This document shows positions 50,626-58,490 of a stretch of 64,000 bases of DNA, piece by piece. The position numbers and the translations under genes were made by a program. The stretch's first letter is position 1. Every line of letters starts with the position of its first letter. Location: positions 176,018-240,017 of the forward strand of contig NZ_JASNWF010000016.1 of NCBI RefSeq assembly GCF_030283205.1. Direction: 5' to 3'. The stretch is from Actinomadura opuntiae (lineage in GTDB: Bacteria > Actinomycetota > Actinomycetes > Streptosporangiales > Streptosporangiaceae). The notes under the pieces are model-generated. The model saw nothing but the letters and a program-made list of their open reading frames with translations, was not told the origin of the DNA and did no database searches.

Positions 50626-51117
50626 TCAGCGCCCGGTCGCGCCGTCGGCGAGTTCCCGCAGGATGTCCGCGTGTCCCGCGTGCCGGGCGGTCTCCTCGAT
50701 CATGTGGGTCAGCGTCCAGCGCCGGGACGGCGCCCCACGGCCGTGCTTCACCGGGCGGGGACCCGCTTCGGTGAGGTCGTCCCAGGCGGCGGTCCGCTCG
50801 TTCGCCTCGGCGTTGGTCGCCCGGTAGTCGGCGAGGACGCTCTCGGCCGTGTCGCCTTCGGTGAGGTGGAACGTGGACTTCCAGTCGGAGACGTCGTGCC
50901 CCAGCAGCCAGCACCGTTCCACGTAGGTGAGGTGCCTGACGAGCCCGAGCAGATTCGTCCCCGACGGCACGCCGGGGGCGCGGGCCTGGCTTTCGGGCAG
51001 GCCCTCGGCCTTGGCGGCGATCGCGTCGCGCAGGTAGTCGAGGAAGCCGACGAGCACGTCCTTCTCGCCGGGGCCGGTCGACGGCGGGCCGGTGTCGCGC
51101 TTCCGCTTGGCGCTCAT
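50626..51117 (-). CDS. DinB/DUF664-family protein (copy 1)
   Basis: This 163-residue four-helix protein starts at ATG 51117 with GGAGGG upstream. LLGLVRHLTYVERCWLLGHD and HMIEETARHAGHADILREL carry the three metal-coordinating histidines expected of DinB-like folds. Related proteins include mycothiol-dependent enzymes and thiol transferases. A second copy lies at 59831-60328. It could be a bacillithiol/mycothiol S-transferase-like enzyme, but no direct evidence exists. Confidence 0.87.
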   Translation of the reverse strand: MSAKRKRDTGPPSTGPGEKDVLVGFLDYLRDAIAAKAEGLPESQARAPGVPSGTNLLGLVRHLTYVERCWLLGHDVSDWKSTFHLTEGDTAESVLADYRATNAEANERTAAWDDLTEAGPRPVKHGRGAPSRRWTLTHMIEETARHAGHADILRELADGATGR

Positions 51118-51340
51118 CGCCGTCCCTCCGGGGCCGTCCGGTGCCGGTGTCCGCCGCTGGAACGGGCGGCTCGATATCGGGTGCTCATGCTCTCCTCGCA
51201 AGATCGGTCGGGCAACCACCCTTGCCGGGCCCGTCCGCGAACCGCACGGAAATTTGCCGCCCCGGCAAAGCGGGTCCGCTGAGCAATTGCTTGATCAGCG
51301 GAACGTAGGGTGGCGCCGACCGAGGGAGAGGGAGGCCGAC

Positions 51341-52165
51341 GTGCGGCTGGGCATCACCATGTTCGCGACCGATCTGACCATGCTGCCGCATGAGCTGGCC
51401 AAGGAGGCCGAGGAGCGCGGGTTCGCCTCGCTGTACATCCCCGAGCACACCCACATCCCGGTGGCGCGGACGACGGCGCCGCCGACCGGCGACGCGACGC
51501 TGGCGGCCGAGTACGCGCGCACGCTCGACCCGTTCGTGGCGCTCGCCGCCGCCGCGGTCGTGACCGAGCGGATCACCCTGGGCACCGGCATCCTGCTGCC
51601 CGCGCAGCGCGATCCGATCGTCACCGCGAAGGCCGTCGCGACGCTCGACCGGCTCGCGGGCGGACGGATCGCGCTCGGCGTCGGCTACGGCTGGAACGCC
51701 GAGGAGGGCGCCGACCACGGCGTCCCGTGGAAGCGGCGGCGCGCCGTGGTGCGCGAGCACGTGCTGGCGATGCGGGAGCTGTGGACGCGGGACGAGGCGT
51801 CCTTCGCGGGCGAGTTCGTGAGCTTCGAGGCGAGCTGGTCGTGGCCGAAGCCCGCCGGGCGCGTCCCGGTGCTGCTCGGCGGCGCCCCCGGGCCGACGCT
51901 GTTCGCGCACATCGCCGAGTACGGGGACGGGTGGCTGCCGATCGGCGGCGCCGGCATCCGCGAGGCGCTCCCGGACCTGCGCCGGGCCTGCGCGGACGCG
52001 GGACGCGGCATGGTCCGGGTCGTCCCGTTCGGCACGGTCCCGACCCCGGAGAAGCTCGATTACTACGCCTCGATCGACGTCGAGGAGGTCGTGCTGCGCG
52101 TCCCGGCGGGCGGGCGCGACGCCGTCCTGCCCGTGCTCGACGAGTACGCCCGCGCCCACCTGTGA
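51341..52165 (+). CDS. LLM-class F420-dependent oxidoreductase
   Basis: This 274-residue luciferase-like TIM-barrel enzyme starts at GTG 51341 with GGGAGG upstream. LGITMFATDLTMLPHELAKE leads into FASLYIPEHTHIP, then ITLGTGILLPAQRDPIVTAK and ALGVGYGWNAEEGADHG, the usual blocks of this family. Such enzymes use F420 (or FMN) to reduce or oxidise diverse substrates. F420 use is likely in an actinomycete but not proven by motif. It has no metabolic neighbour that reveals a substrate. Confidence 0.88.
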   Translation: MRLGITMFATDLTMLPHELAKEAEERGFASLYIPEHTHIPVARTTAPPTGDATLAAEYARTLDPFVALAAAAVVTERITLGTGILLPAQRDPIVTAKAVATLDRLAGGRIALGVGYGWNAEEGADHGVPWKRRRAVVREHVLAMRELWTRDEASFAGEFVSFEASWSWPKPAGRVPVLLGGAPGPTLFAHIAEYGDGWLPIGGAGIREALPDLRRACADAGRGMVRVVPFGTVPTPEKLDYYASIDVEEVVLRVPAGGRDAVLPVLDEYARAHL

Positions 52166-52172
52166 CGCGGCG

Positions 52173-52673
52173 CTAGCGGATCATGCGGAAGCAGAAGAAC
52201 GTCGGGAACCGGTAGTACTCGCCCTTGCCGGCCTTCACCGCGCCGAGGATGAGGAACACCCACTGCCCGATGAGCAGCTCCAGGTAGGGGAAGACGAGCG
52301 GGACCACGAACGCGGGCTGCTTGGTGATGATCGCCGGCGGGACGCAGACCGCCGCCACCGCGAGCAGGTGGACCAGCATCGTGATCTGGAAGTTCAGCGC
52401 CTGCGCCGCGTGGAAGCGGGCGAACGGCGACTCGCGCATCTTCACCAGGTAGATGACGAGCGGCGCGATGAACGAGACGACGAGCGTGCCGACGTAGGCG
52501 AAGATCGCCCACGTGTTGTCGTCGTTGCGCGGCGGGCCGTACTGCGGCCCGTGGGGGACGCCCGGCGGCCCGTACCCCCACTGCGAGTCGTACGGCCCTC
52601 CGGGCGGCGGGCCCGGGGGCTGCCCCGGAGGCTGTCCGTACGGTTGCCCGTAAGGCGGCGGCTGGTCGGTCAC
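52173..52673 (-). CDS. DUF4870-family membrane protein
   Basis: This 166-residue protein starts at GTG 52673 (AAGGAA six bases upstream). The first 60 residues are Pro/Gly/Tyr-rich (PYGQPYGQPPGQ), likely disordered. They are followed by about three hydrophobic helices: WAIFAYVGTLVVSFIAPLVI, then FHAAQALNFQITMLVHLLA, and later ELLIGQWVFLILGAVKAGKG. This is the DUF4870 pattern (Tic20-like small membrane protein). Function unknown. It converges with the LLM gene, with seven bases between the stops. Confidence 0.85.
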   Translation of the reverse strand: MTDQPPPYGQPYGQPPGQPPGPPPGGPYDSQWGYGPPGVPHGPQYGPPRNDDNTWAIFAYVGTLVVSFIAPLVIYLVKMRESPFARFHAAQALNFQITMLVHLLAVAAVCVPPAIITKQPAFVVPLVFPYLELLIGQWVFLILGAVKAGKGEYYRFPTFFCFRMIR

Positions 52674-52877
52674 GGGGGTTCCTTCGTGCCTTCGGGGGAT
52701 GCGTCGCATGAATCATAAAGTGCGCCGCGGTCGCCCCCTCCCGGAAAGCGGCGAGCGGCGCCGCCGGGTCCGGCGCGCGGGCGCCCGGCGGGGCCGGTCC
52801 GCCCGCTGGGCGGGACCCGCCGCACCGAGCACCCGCCCGCGCATTTTAGAATCTCGTTCGGCTCAGAAGGAGGCTGC

Positions 52878-53510
52878 ATGGGCGGGGCGATCACCGAACG
52901 GGACATGCTCGGCGAGGACGAGGCGGCGCCGCTGGCCGGGCTCGCCGCCCGGGTCCGCGAGCTGGCCGAGGCCGCCGTCCTGACCGGCGTCGACGCGGAC
53001 GAGGCGCGCGCCGTCGCCGGCGAGGTCGCCGCGCTCACCGCCCGGCTCGGGGCCGCGCGGCGCGACGCACCGCCGTTCCTGGTCACCGGCGCCCACCGCA
53101 TGGACCGGCAGGGCGGCAACCCGGTCACCGGCGTCCTCAACCCGATCGCGCCGCCGGTCGACCTCGACGTCACGGCGGACGGCATCGTCCGCGCCGAGTT
53201 CATGCTCAGCGACGTCTACGAGGGCCCGCCGTCGTACGTGCACGGCGGGGTGTCGGCGATGGTGCTCGACCAGGCGCTCGGCATGGCCGCCGCGCACACC
53301 GGCACCGGCGGGATGACCGCGACCCTGGAACTGCGCTACCGGCGGCCGACCCCGCTCGGCGTGCCGCTGACCGTCGAGGCCAAGGCCAGCCGGGTCGAGG
53401 GCCGCAAGATCTACGCGTCCGGGACGATCGCGGGCCCCGACGGCCGCGTCACCGTCGAGGCCACCGCGATGTTCGTCACCCCGCAGGGGTTCACGCTCCA
53501 CGAGCGCTGA
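52878..53510 (+). CDS. PaaI-family hotdog thioesterase
   Basis: This 210-residue protein starts at ATG 52878 with AAGGAGG and a -10-like TAGAAT at 52847-52852. A helical N-terminal extension of about 60 residues precedes a hotdog fold. GPPSYVHGGVSAMVLDQALG carries the catalytic HGG-S-D pattern of PaaI-like acyl-CoA thioesterases, and TATLELRYRRPTPLG continues it. It hydrolyses an acyl-CoA. The context gives no pathway. It converges with the transporter gene, 17 bp away. Confidence 0.88.
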   Translation: MGGAITERDMLGEDEAAPLAGLAARVRELAEAAVLTGVDADEARAVAGEVAALTARLGAARRDAPPFLVTGAHRMDRQGGNPVTGVLNPIAPPVDLDVTADGIVRAEFMLSDVYEGPPSYVHGGVSAMVLDQALGMAAAHTGTGGMTATLELRYRRPTPLGVPLTVEAKASRVEGRKIYASGTIAGPDGRVTVEATAMFVTPQGFTLHER

Positions 53511-53526
53511 CCGCCGCGCGGCCGGG

Positions 53527-54861
53527 TCAGGCGGGCGCGCCCGCCTCCCGGACGGCCGCGGCCCGGCGCGGGTCCGGCAGCAGCGCGAGCGCGCCCAGCG
53601 TCAGCACCGACGACACGATCATCGCGACCGCGATCGCCCACCAGCCGTAGTCGTGCAGCAGCCACGTCGCCAGCAGCGGCGCCGGACCGCCCGCGATCAC
53701 CGACGCGAGCTGGTAGCCGATCCCGGCGCCGCCGTAGCGCAGCCGCGTCGGGAAGCTCTCGGCGATCAGCGACGCCTGCGGGCCGTACTGCACCGCGTGC
53801 GGGATCTGCGCCACCACCACGGCGACGACGACCAGCGCCGCCGACTCGGTGTTGATCAGCCCGAAGTACGGGAACGCCCACACCGCGATGAGCAGCGACC
53901 CCACCGCGTACACGCGCCGCCCGCCGAGCCGGTCGCCGAGATGCCCGGCCGCCGGGATGGTGAACAGCTCCAGCACGGCCGCCGCCGTCACCGCGCTGAG
54001 CGCCAGCCCCTGCCGCATCCCGAGGTCCTTGTGGATGTAGGTCAGCGCGAACGAGGTGAAGATGTAGAACGGCATCTGCTCCGAGCACCGCAGCAGCGCG
54101 CTCAGCACGATCTCCTTCGGGTGCCGCCGGACGACCTCGGCGACCGGCACCCGGGAGACCTCCCGCTTCTCCACGACCTCCGCGAACAGCGGCGTCTCCA
54201 TCACCCGGACCCGCACGAACAGCCCGAGCGCGACGAGCACCAGGCTGAACAGGAACGGCACCCGCCACGCCCAGTCGGTGAACGCCTTGTCGGCCGACAG
54301 CGCGATGGCCGTCATCATCCCGGTGCCGAGGATCAGCCCGATCGGCACCCCGATCTGCGGCAGGCTCGCCATCAGCCCGCGCCGCCTCTGGTCGCCCCAC
54401 TCCATCGACAGCAGCACCGAGCCGCTCCATTCGCCGCCGACCGCGATGCCCTGCAGGATCCGCAGCGCCACCAGCAGCACCGGCGCCGCGGCGCCGATGG
54501 AGTCCGTCCCCGGCAGCACCCCGATCAGCGCGCTGGACACGCCCATCAGCACCAGGGTGACGATCAGCATCGCCTTGCGGCCGAGCCGGTCGCCCCAGTG
54601 CCCGAAGATCGCCGCGCCGACCGGCCGCGCCGCGAACCCGACCGCGTACGTCGCGAACGCCGACAGCGTCCCGGCGTAGTCGCTCGACTCGGGGAAGAAC
54701 ACGTCCTTGAACACGATCGCCGCGGCCGTGTTGTAGAGGAAGAAGTCGTACCACTCGATCGAGGTGCCGATCACGCTCGACACCGCGGCCAGCCGCACCT
54801 GCCGGCGCCGGTCGCCGCCCGCCGCGCGGGCCGTGCCCGCGCCCCCGGGATCTGACGCCAT
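53527..54861 (-). CDS. MFS metabolite:H+ symporter (MHS family)
   Basis: This 444-residue protein with twelve predicted helices starts at ATG 54861 (GGAAGGG nine bases upstream; ATG 54870 has no room for a site). VIGTSIEWYDFFLYNTAAAI at helix 1 and GHWGDRLGRKAMLI between helices 2 and 3 are the MHS signatures. Other blocks are LRILQGIAVGGEWSGSVLL and GHLGDRLGGRRVYA. MHS transporters carry organic acids such as shikimate, alpha-ketoglutarate, proline or citrate. Substrate not predictable. It diverges from the AAA+ operon at 55.2 kb. Confidence 0.92.
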   Translation of the reverse strand: MASDPGGAGTARAAGGDRRRQVRLAAVSSVIGTSIEWYDFFLYNTAAAIVFKDVFFPESSDYAGTLSAFATYAVGFAARPVGAAIFGHWGDRLGRKAMLIVTLVLMGVSSALIGVLPGTDSIGAAAPVLLVALRILQGIAVGGEWSGSVLLSMEWGDQRRRGLMASLPQIGVPIGLILGTGMMTAIALSADKAFTDWAWRVPFLFSLVLVALGLFVRVRVMETPLFAEVVEKREVSRVPVAEVVRRHPKEIVLSALLRCSEQMPFYIFTSFALTYIHKDLGMRQGLALSAVTAAAVLELFTIPAAGHLGDRLGGRRVYAVGSLLIAVWAFPYFGLINTESAALVVVAVVVAQIPHAVQYGPQASLIAESFPTRLRYGGAGIGYQLASVIAGGPAPLLATWLLHDYGWWAIAVAMIVSSVLTLGALALLPDPRRAAAVREAGAPA

Positions 54862-55236
54862 GGGAGCCATCCCTTCCGACCGCCCCCGCCGGTCCCAGCC
54901 GTTGTGATCACGTGGATTCCCAGCCCGCCGCGACCGGAAACCGCTTTCCTCCGCGGGCCCGGCCGGTGGCGCGGCGCCCCGTTCCGCCCCGGAGCAGGGA
55001 CGCGGCGGCGCGCGGGCCGGTGCGGCGCGGTACCGCATCCGGCATTCGGAGCAAACGGGACGGTGATTCGGGACGCGAACAACGTTCACCGGCGAACGGA
55101 ATTCGAAATCTTCGAGCAGATCGACTTCGCCGCCGGACCCGACCCCGGGAAAATACGGGTTTCGCTCCCGGCGCATTCCGCGGTGAACCGCGGCGGGCCG
55201 ACCGGCGTCACATATGGTGGTCCACCCTCATGCGAG
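54862..55236. other. Divergent intergenic region before the AAA+ operon
   Basis: This 375-bp region shows no convincing gene; one frame stays open into the operon but lacks a start context and protein-like composition. It contains an inverted repeat CGTTC-ACCGGC-GAACG (55083-55098), and AT-richer DNA at 55040-55170 that probably contains promoters for both directions. Confidence 0.45.
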
Positions 55237-55818
55237 ATGCGAGGTCGGGAGTTGATCGAAGCCTTTGTGCTCGGGGTGATCGGAAATGTCCTGAGCAATT
55301 ACATCAGCGGCCTGCTGACCAACCGGCAGACCGAGCGCAACCGCGGCGAGCTGGTGGCGCTCATCGAGAGCAAGGTCAAGGAGAACCGGGCGCTGGAGAG
55401 CCGGCAGGCCATGGGCGTCGCGGTCCGCGAGCTCGACGCGGTCGTGGGCAAGGACCGGGACCTGACCTGGCGGGACGACCGCCTGGTCATCCGGCCGTCC
55501 GGGCGGATCCGCAAGACGCTGCCCGACCCGCAGGCGGCGCTCGAGGAACTCGTCAACAGCGTGGCCGCCCGGCGGCGCGAGCTGGGCCTTCCGCTCACCG
55601 CCGAGGTGCCCGTGCCCGGTCCGACCGCCGCGCCGGCGGCCGGTTCCGGCGCCGCGGTGGCCGGTTCCGGCAATGCGCCCGCCGAGGGAGATCTGCTGCC
55701 GCCGGACGAGTCCGCCCCGGCCCATTCCGCACCGGATCTGCGCGCCGAGATTCTCGGCCTTCCGGCCGAGGTGCTGCGGGAGAAGGAACGGCGCAGGAGG
55801 GAATCCGGACGTGACTGA
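55237..55818 (+). CDS. Small membrane-anchored protein of the Rca-like AAA+ operon
   Basis: This protein of about 193 residues starts at ATG 55237, or at TTG 55252, which has GAGG seven bases upstream. Residues of about 5-27 (LIEAFVLGVIGNVLSNYISG) form one hydrophobic or amphipathic membrane segment. A charged helical part follows (NRQTERNRGELVALIESKVK) and a small alpha/beta part with RDDRLVIRPSGRIRKTLPDP. The C-terminus is Ala/Pro/Gly-rich with a charged end. I recognise no named family. Its stop overlaps the ATPase start by 8 bp, so the products probably work together at the membrane. Confidence 0.78.
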   Translation: MRGRELIEAFVLGVIGNVLSNYISGLLTNRQTERNRGELVALIESKVKENRALESRQAMGVAVRELDAVVGKDRDLTWRDDRLVIRPSGRIRKTLPDPQAALEELVNSVAARRRELGLPLTAEVPVPGPTAAPAAGSGAAVAGSGNAPAEGDLLPPDESAPAHSAPDLRAEILGLPAEVLREKERRRRESGRD

Positions 55819-56632
55819 AGTGATAGCGCAGCGTTTCCGTGACGCCGTCGGCCTGCATCTGATCGCCAATTTCCGGCCCGACGTCCAGCCGGGCACTCCG
55901 CTGCTGCTGGGCATCCAGGGGCCGCCGGGCGAGGGCAAGACCTACCAGGTCGAAAGGATCCTGGCGGACGCCGGAATCCATGCCGTCCTGCTGTCCGGCG
56001 GCGAGCTGGAGAGCCCGAACGCGGGCGCGCCCGCGGCCCGGATGCGGGCCGCCTACCTGGAGGCCGGCGGCTACGCCGACACCGGCACCCCGGCGGTGGT
56101 GCTGCTCAACGACGCCGACGCGGCCATCGGCAGCTGGGGCGAGTTGACGCAGTACACCGTGAACACCCAGAACCTGATCACCGAGCTGATGCACCTGGCC
56201 GACTACCCGACGCAGGTGGAGGGCAAGCGGACCCGGCGCGTCCCCGTCATCCTCACGGGCAACGACTTCACCCGCCTGTACGCGCCGCTGCGGCGCAGCG
56301 GCCGCATGCGGATCTTCAGCTGGCGGATGCAGCCGGCCGAGCGGACGTCGGCGGTGAACTCGCTCTTTCCCTGGCTGAGCGAGGCGCAGGCCGCCGACCT
56401 CGTGCGCAGCCTCCCCGACGAGCCGATCTCCTTCTGGGCGGCGGTGCGGCGGCGGATGGACGACGCCGCCCTCACCACCGCCCTCTACCGGCACGGCCTC
56501 GGCGACCTCGCCCGGAGCCTGCTCTCGCGCAGCCGGGTGCGGATCGACGACCGCCCGCACCCCGTCGAGGACATCCTCGTGGCGGCCAAGAGCATGGCCG
56601 CCGACACGGCCCACGACTACCTCTCCTCCTAA
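55811..56632 (+). CDS. AAA+ ATPase resembling plant/cyanobacterial Rubisco activase
   Basis: This 273-residue ATPase starts at GTG 55811 with AGGAGG nine bases upstream. Walker A is GPPGEGKT (residues 37-44). Pore-loop-like SGGELESPNAGAP (62-74), Walker B VVLLNDAD (96-103), TQYTVNTQ (113-120), sensor segment VPVILTGNDFTRLYAPL (144-160) and RSGRM (162-166) all match the order and wording of green-type Rubisco activase, which has GELESGNAGEP, INDLDAGAGR, TQYTVNNQ and TGNDFSTLYAPL. The Rca N-terminal Rubisco-binding extension is absent, and no Rubisco gene is nearby. It probably remodels a different client, most likely the product of an adjacent gene. Confidence 0.85.
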   Translation: MTEVIAQRFRDAVGLHLIANFRPDVQPGTPLLLGIQGPPGEGKTYQVERILADAGIHAVLLSGGELESPNAGAPAARMRAAYLEAGGYADTGTPAVVLLNDADAAIGSWGELTQYTVNTQNLITELMHLADYPTQVEGKRTRRVPVILTGNDFTRLYAPLRRSGRMRIFSWRMQPAERTSAVNSLFPWLSEAQAADLVRSLPDEPISFWAAVRRRMDDAALTTALYRHGLGDLARSLLSRSRVRIDDRPHPVEDILVAAKSMAADTAHDYLSS

Positions 56633-56648
56633 CCCCCAAGGAACAGGC

Positions 56649-57176
56649 ATGGTCATCGCCAGGACCGCCACCTACACGGCGGCCTACGCCCGCGCCGAGC
56701 TCGTCAAGATGCAGGTCCAACGCGTCCTGGCGCGCAGCTCCCAGGACCGGGACTTCGTCCGGCGCCTCCTCATCGGCGTCGACAGGCGCTGGATCAGCGA
56801 GATCTCCGTCTACGGGCTCGACGGCGCCGGCGCCTGCCACGTCGAGCTGTTCATCAGGATCGACTGGGACCGCAACGCGCTGCACATCGCGGCCGGCCGC
56901 GACACGGTGCAGGTCGACGCCGGCTGGCAGGACGGCGTCTCCACCGAGATCGACCTCGCGCTGCAGAAGTTCGAACTGGTCACCCGCGAGCTCGGGCTCC
57001 GCAGGGTCGTCCATTCCCGCTACGCCCCCGGCGTCGACCGGGCGAGGGCCAACCGGGAGCTCGGCTTCCGCACCGCGAACCCCGTGCAGTGGCGCAGCGG
57101 CTTCTACGGCACCACGATGAGCATCCCCGAACTGGACGAGGTCACAGTCGGCGTCAACCTGGCGGGCCAGGGCTGA
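56649..57176 (+). CDS. Small protein of the AAA+ operon, possible HORMA-like fold
   Basis: This 175-residue protein starts at ATG 56649 with AAGGAA six bases upstream, 16 bp after the ATPase stop. ATYTAAYARAELVKMQVQRV opens it, then WISEISVYGLDGAGACHVEL with FIRIDWDRNAL, a C-terminal helical stretch, and GTTMSIPELDEVTVGVNLAG at the end. A short strand, long helices, central strands and a flexible C-terminal tail recall bacterial HORMA proteins, which are clients of the TRIP13-type AAA+ ATPase. This fold guess is weak and based on layout and operon context; no sequence-level match was verified. It is the best candidate client of the Rca-like ATPase. Confidence 0.6.
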   Translation: MVIARTATYTAAYARAELVKMQVQRVLARSSQDRDFVRRLLIGVDRRWISEISVYGLDGAGACHVELFIRIDWDRNALHIAAGRDTVQVDAGWQDGVSTEIDLALQKFELVTRELGLRRVVHSRYAPGVDRARANRELGFRTANPVQWRSGFYGTTMSIPELDEVTVGVNLAGQG

Positions 57177-57214
57177 GCGCGCGCGGCTCTTCCGCCGCGC
57201 ACCCGGCGGAGACC

Positions 57215-57251
57215 AAGGGCGGGCGGTCCTGCACACGGACCGCCCGCCTTT
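57215..57251. terminator. Bidirectional terminator after the AAA+ operon
   Basis: GGCGGGCGGTCC and GGACCGCCCGCC form a 12-bp stem, extended by AAG/TTT pairs, around a 7-nt loop. AA on one side and TTT on the other allow function in both directions, fitting the convergent gene at 57264. Confidence 0.85.
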
Positions 57252-57263
57252 AATGCGGCGAGG

Positions 57264-57776
57264 TCAGTACTCGTACACCTTTACCGTGGGCGGGCGCCGG
57301 TCCCAGGTCGCCACGACGGACGAGGTGTGCTTGTCGGAGAGGAAGTCGACGCGCAGCCAGCGCGCCGCCTCCGTCACTCGCGTCTCGTAACCGGGGTTGG
57401 GCGTCGCCGACACCAGCTTGACCCGGCCGTCGGTGAACGCCAGCGCCGCTTGCCCGCCGCGGGTCGCGAAGCTCCGCACATTGCCGGACGGCTTCGGCTT
57501 GGTCGGTTTGTCGGAAGGTGTCGGGGATTTGCTGGGCTTCGGCCCTTGGTCCTCACCGGTCGCCGGCTTCGGCGCCGACGTCGGCGACCCGACGCTCGTC
57601 GGCGGCCCCGGCAGCGTGGACGGGCTGCCGTGGATGACCGGCCCCGCGATCGGCGGCGGCGCCGAGCGCTCCGACACCGCGCCGCGCACGACCCCGCGCA
57701 CCCCGAGCCAGGACAGCGCGACCGCCAGCGCGGTCGCGACCGCCCACGGGGCAACATACGACATCGCCCGACGCAT
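57264..57776 (-). CDS. Hypothetical membrane-anchored or secreted protein
   Basis: This protein of about 170 residues starts at ATG 57776 (GTG 57782 possible). Residues of about 5-30 (YVAPWAVATALAVALSWLGV) form a membrane anchor or signal. A Pro/Ser/Lys-rich linker (SKSPTPSDKPTKPKPSG) leads to a C-terminal domain of about 70 residues with GGQAALAFTDGRVKLVSATP and WLRVDFLSDKHTSSVVATWD. No family is recognised. It diverges from the two-component system, and its extracellular domain could sense or bind something linked to it; this is speculation. Confidence 0.65.
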   Translation of the reverse strand: MRRAMSYVAPWAVATALAVALSWLGVRGVVRGAVSERSAPPPIAGPVIHGSPSTLPGPPTSVGSPTSAPKPATGEDQGPKPSKSPTPSDKPTKPKPSGNVRSFATRGGQAALAFTDGRVKLVSATPNPGYETRVTEAARWLRVDFLSDKHTSSVVATWDRRPPTVKVYEY

Positions 57777-57791
57777 CGACACATGGTGGCA

Positions 57792-57797
57792 TACGGT
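57792..57797 (+). promoter_or_regulatory. -10 element of a leaderless response-regulator transcript
   Basis: TACGGT lies six bases before ATG 57804, with no ribosome site between. The same TACGGT-6 nt-ATG arrangement occurs on the minus strand before the DinB-type gene (60340-60335, ATG 60328). Confidence 0.5.
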
Positions 57798-57803
57798 TCC
57801 GCC

Positions 57804-58490
57804 ATGGCGAGTGTTCTGGTTGTCGAGGACGACGCGAACGTCCGTACCGCCTTGATCCGCGAGCTGAGCGCCCGTTCGCACGTCGTGCGCAGCGTCGGCA
57901 CCGCGATGGACGCGCTCCGCGAGGTCACCCAGTCGCCGCCGGACGTGGTCATCCTGGACCTCGGGCTGCCCGACCTGGACGGCGCCGAGGTGCTGAAGAT
58001 GCTGCGCGGGGTGTCCGACGTCCCGGTCATCATCGCCACCGCCCGCGACGACGAGCCCGAGATCGTCCGGCTGCTGAACGCCGGCGCCGACGACTACCTC
58101 ATCAAGCCGTTCTCCGCCGAGCACCTCAGCGCCCGGCTCGCCGCGGTGCTGCGCCGCTCCGCGCGCTCCGGGCCGGCCGCCGAGCTCAGCGTCGGCGGCC
58201 TGCACATCGACCTGGACCGCCGCGAGGCCCGGCTCGACGGCGCGCCCCTCGAACTCACCCGCCGCGAGTTCGACCTGCTCGCCTACCTCGCCGCCCGGCC
58301 CGGCCGGGTCGTCGCCCGCCGCGAGCTGCTCGCCGAGGTGTGGCGGCAGGCCTACGGCGACGACCAGACCATCGACGTGCACCTGTCCTGGCTGCGCCGC
58401 AAGCTGGGCGAGACCGCCGCGAAACCCCGGTACCTGCACACCGTCCGGGGCGTCGGGGTCCGGCTGGCCGAGCCGGGTCCGCGCGCATGA
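57804..58490 (+). CDS. OmpR-family response regulator
   Basis: This 228-residue regulator has a receiver domain with acidic pocket Glu8-Asp9-Asp10, phospho-acceptor Asp52 (VVILDLGLPDLDG), the Thr/Ala pair region VIIATARDDE and Lys in YLIKPF. A winged-helix effector domain follows from about residue 130 with LELTRREFDLLAYLA, VWRQAYGDDQTIDVHLSWLR and LHTVRGVGVRL. It is a transcription factor activated by the histidine kinase encoded next, with a 4-bp ATGA overlap. The start at ATG 57804 fits a leaderless promoter. Confidence 0.94.
   Translation: MASVLVVEDDANVRTALIRELSARSHVVRSVGTAMDALREVTQSPPDVVILDLGLPDLDGAEVLKMLRGVSDVPVIIATARDDEPEIVRLLNAGADDYLIKPFSAEHLSARLAAVLRRSARSGPAAELSVGGLHIDLDRREARLDGAPLELTRREFDLLAYLAARPGRVVARRELLAEVWRQAYGDDQTIDVHLSWLRRKLGETAAKPRYLHTVRGVGVRLAEPGPRA

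Noticed and set aside
55083..55098. CGTTC-N6-GAACG as a LexA box upstream of the AAA+ operon
   Set aside because: The spacer is 6 bp rather than 4, and the half-sites are only 5 bp; it is too weak to call.
55811..56632. True Rubisco activase for carbon fixation
   Set aside because: There is no Rubisco, CbbX or Calvin-cycle gene in the window, and the Rubisco-binding N-terminal extension is absent; only the AAA+ core is similar.
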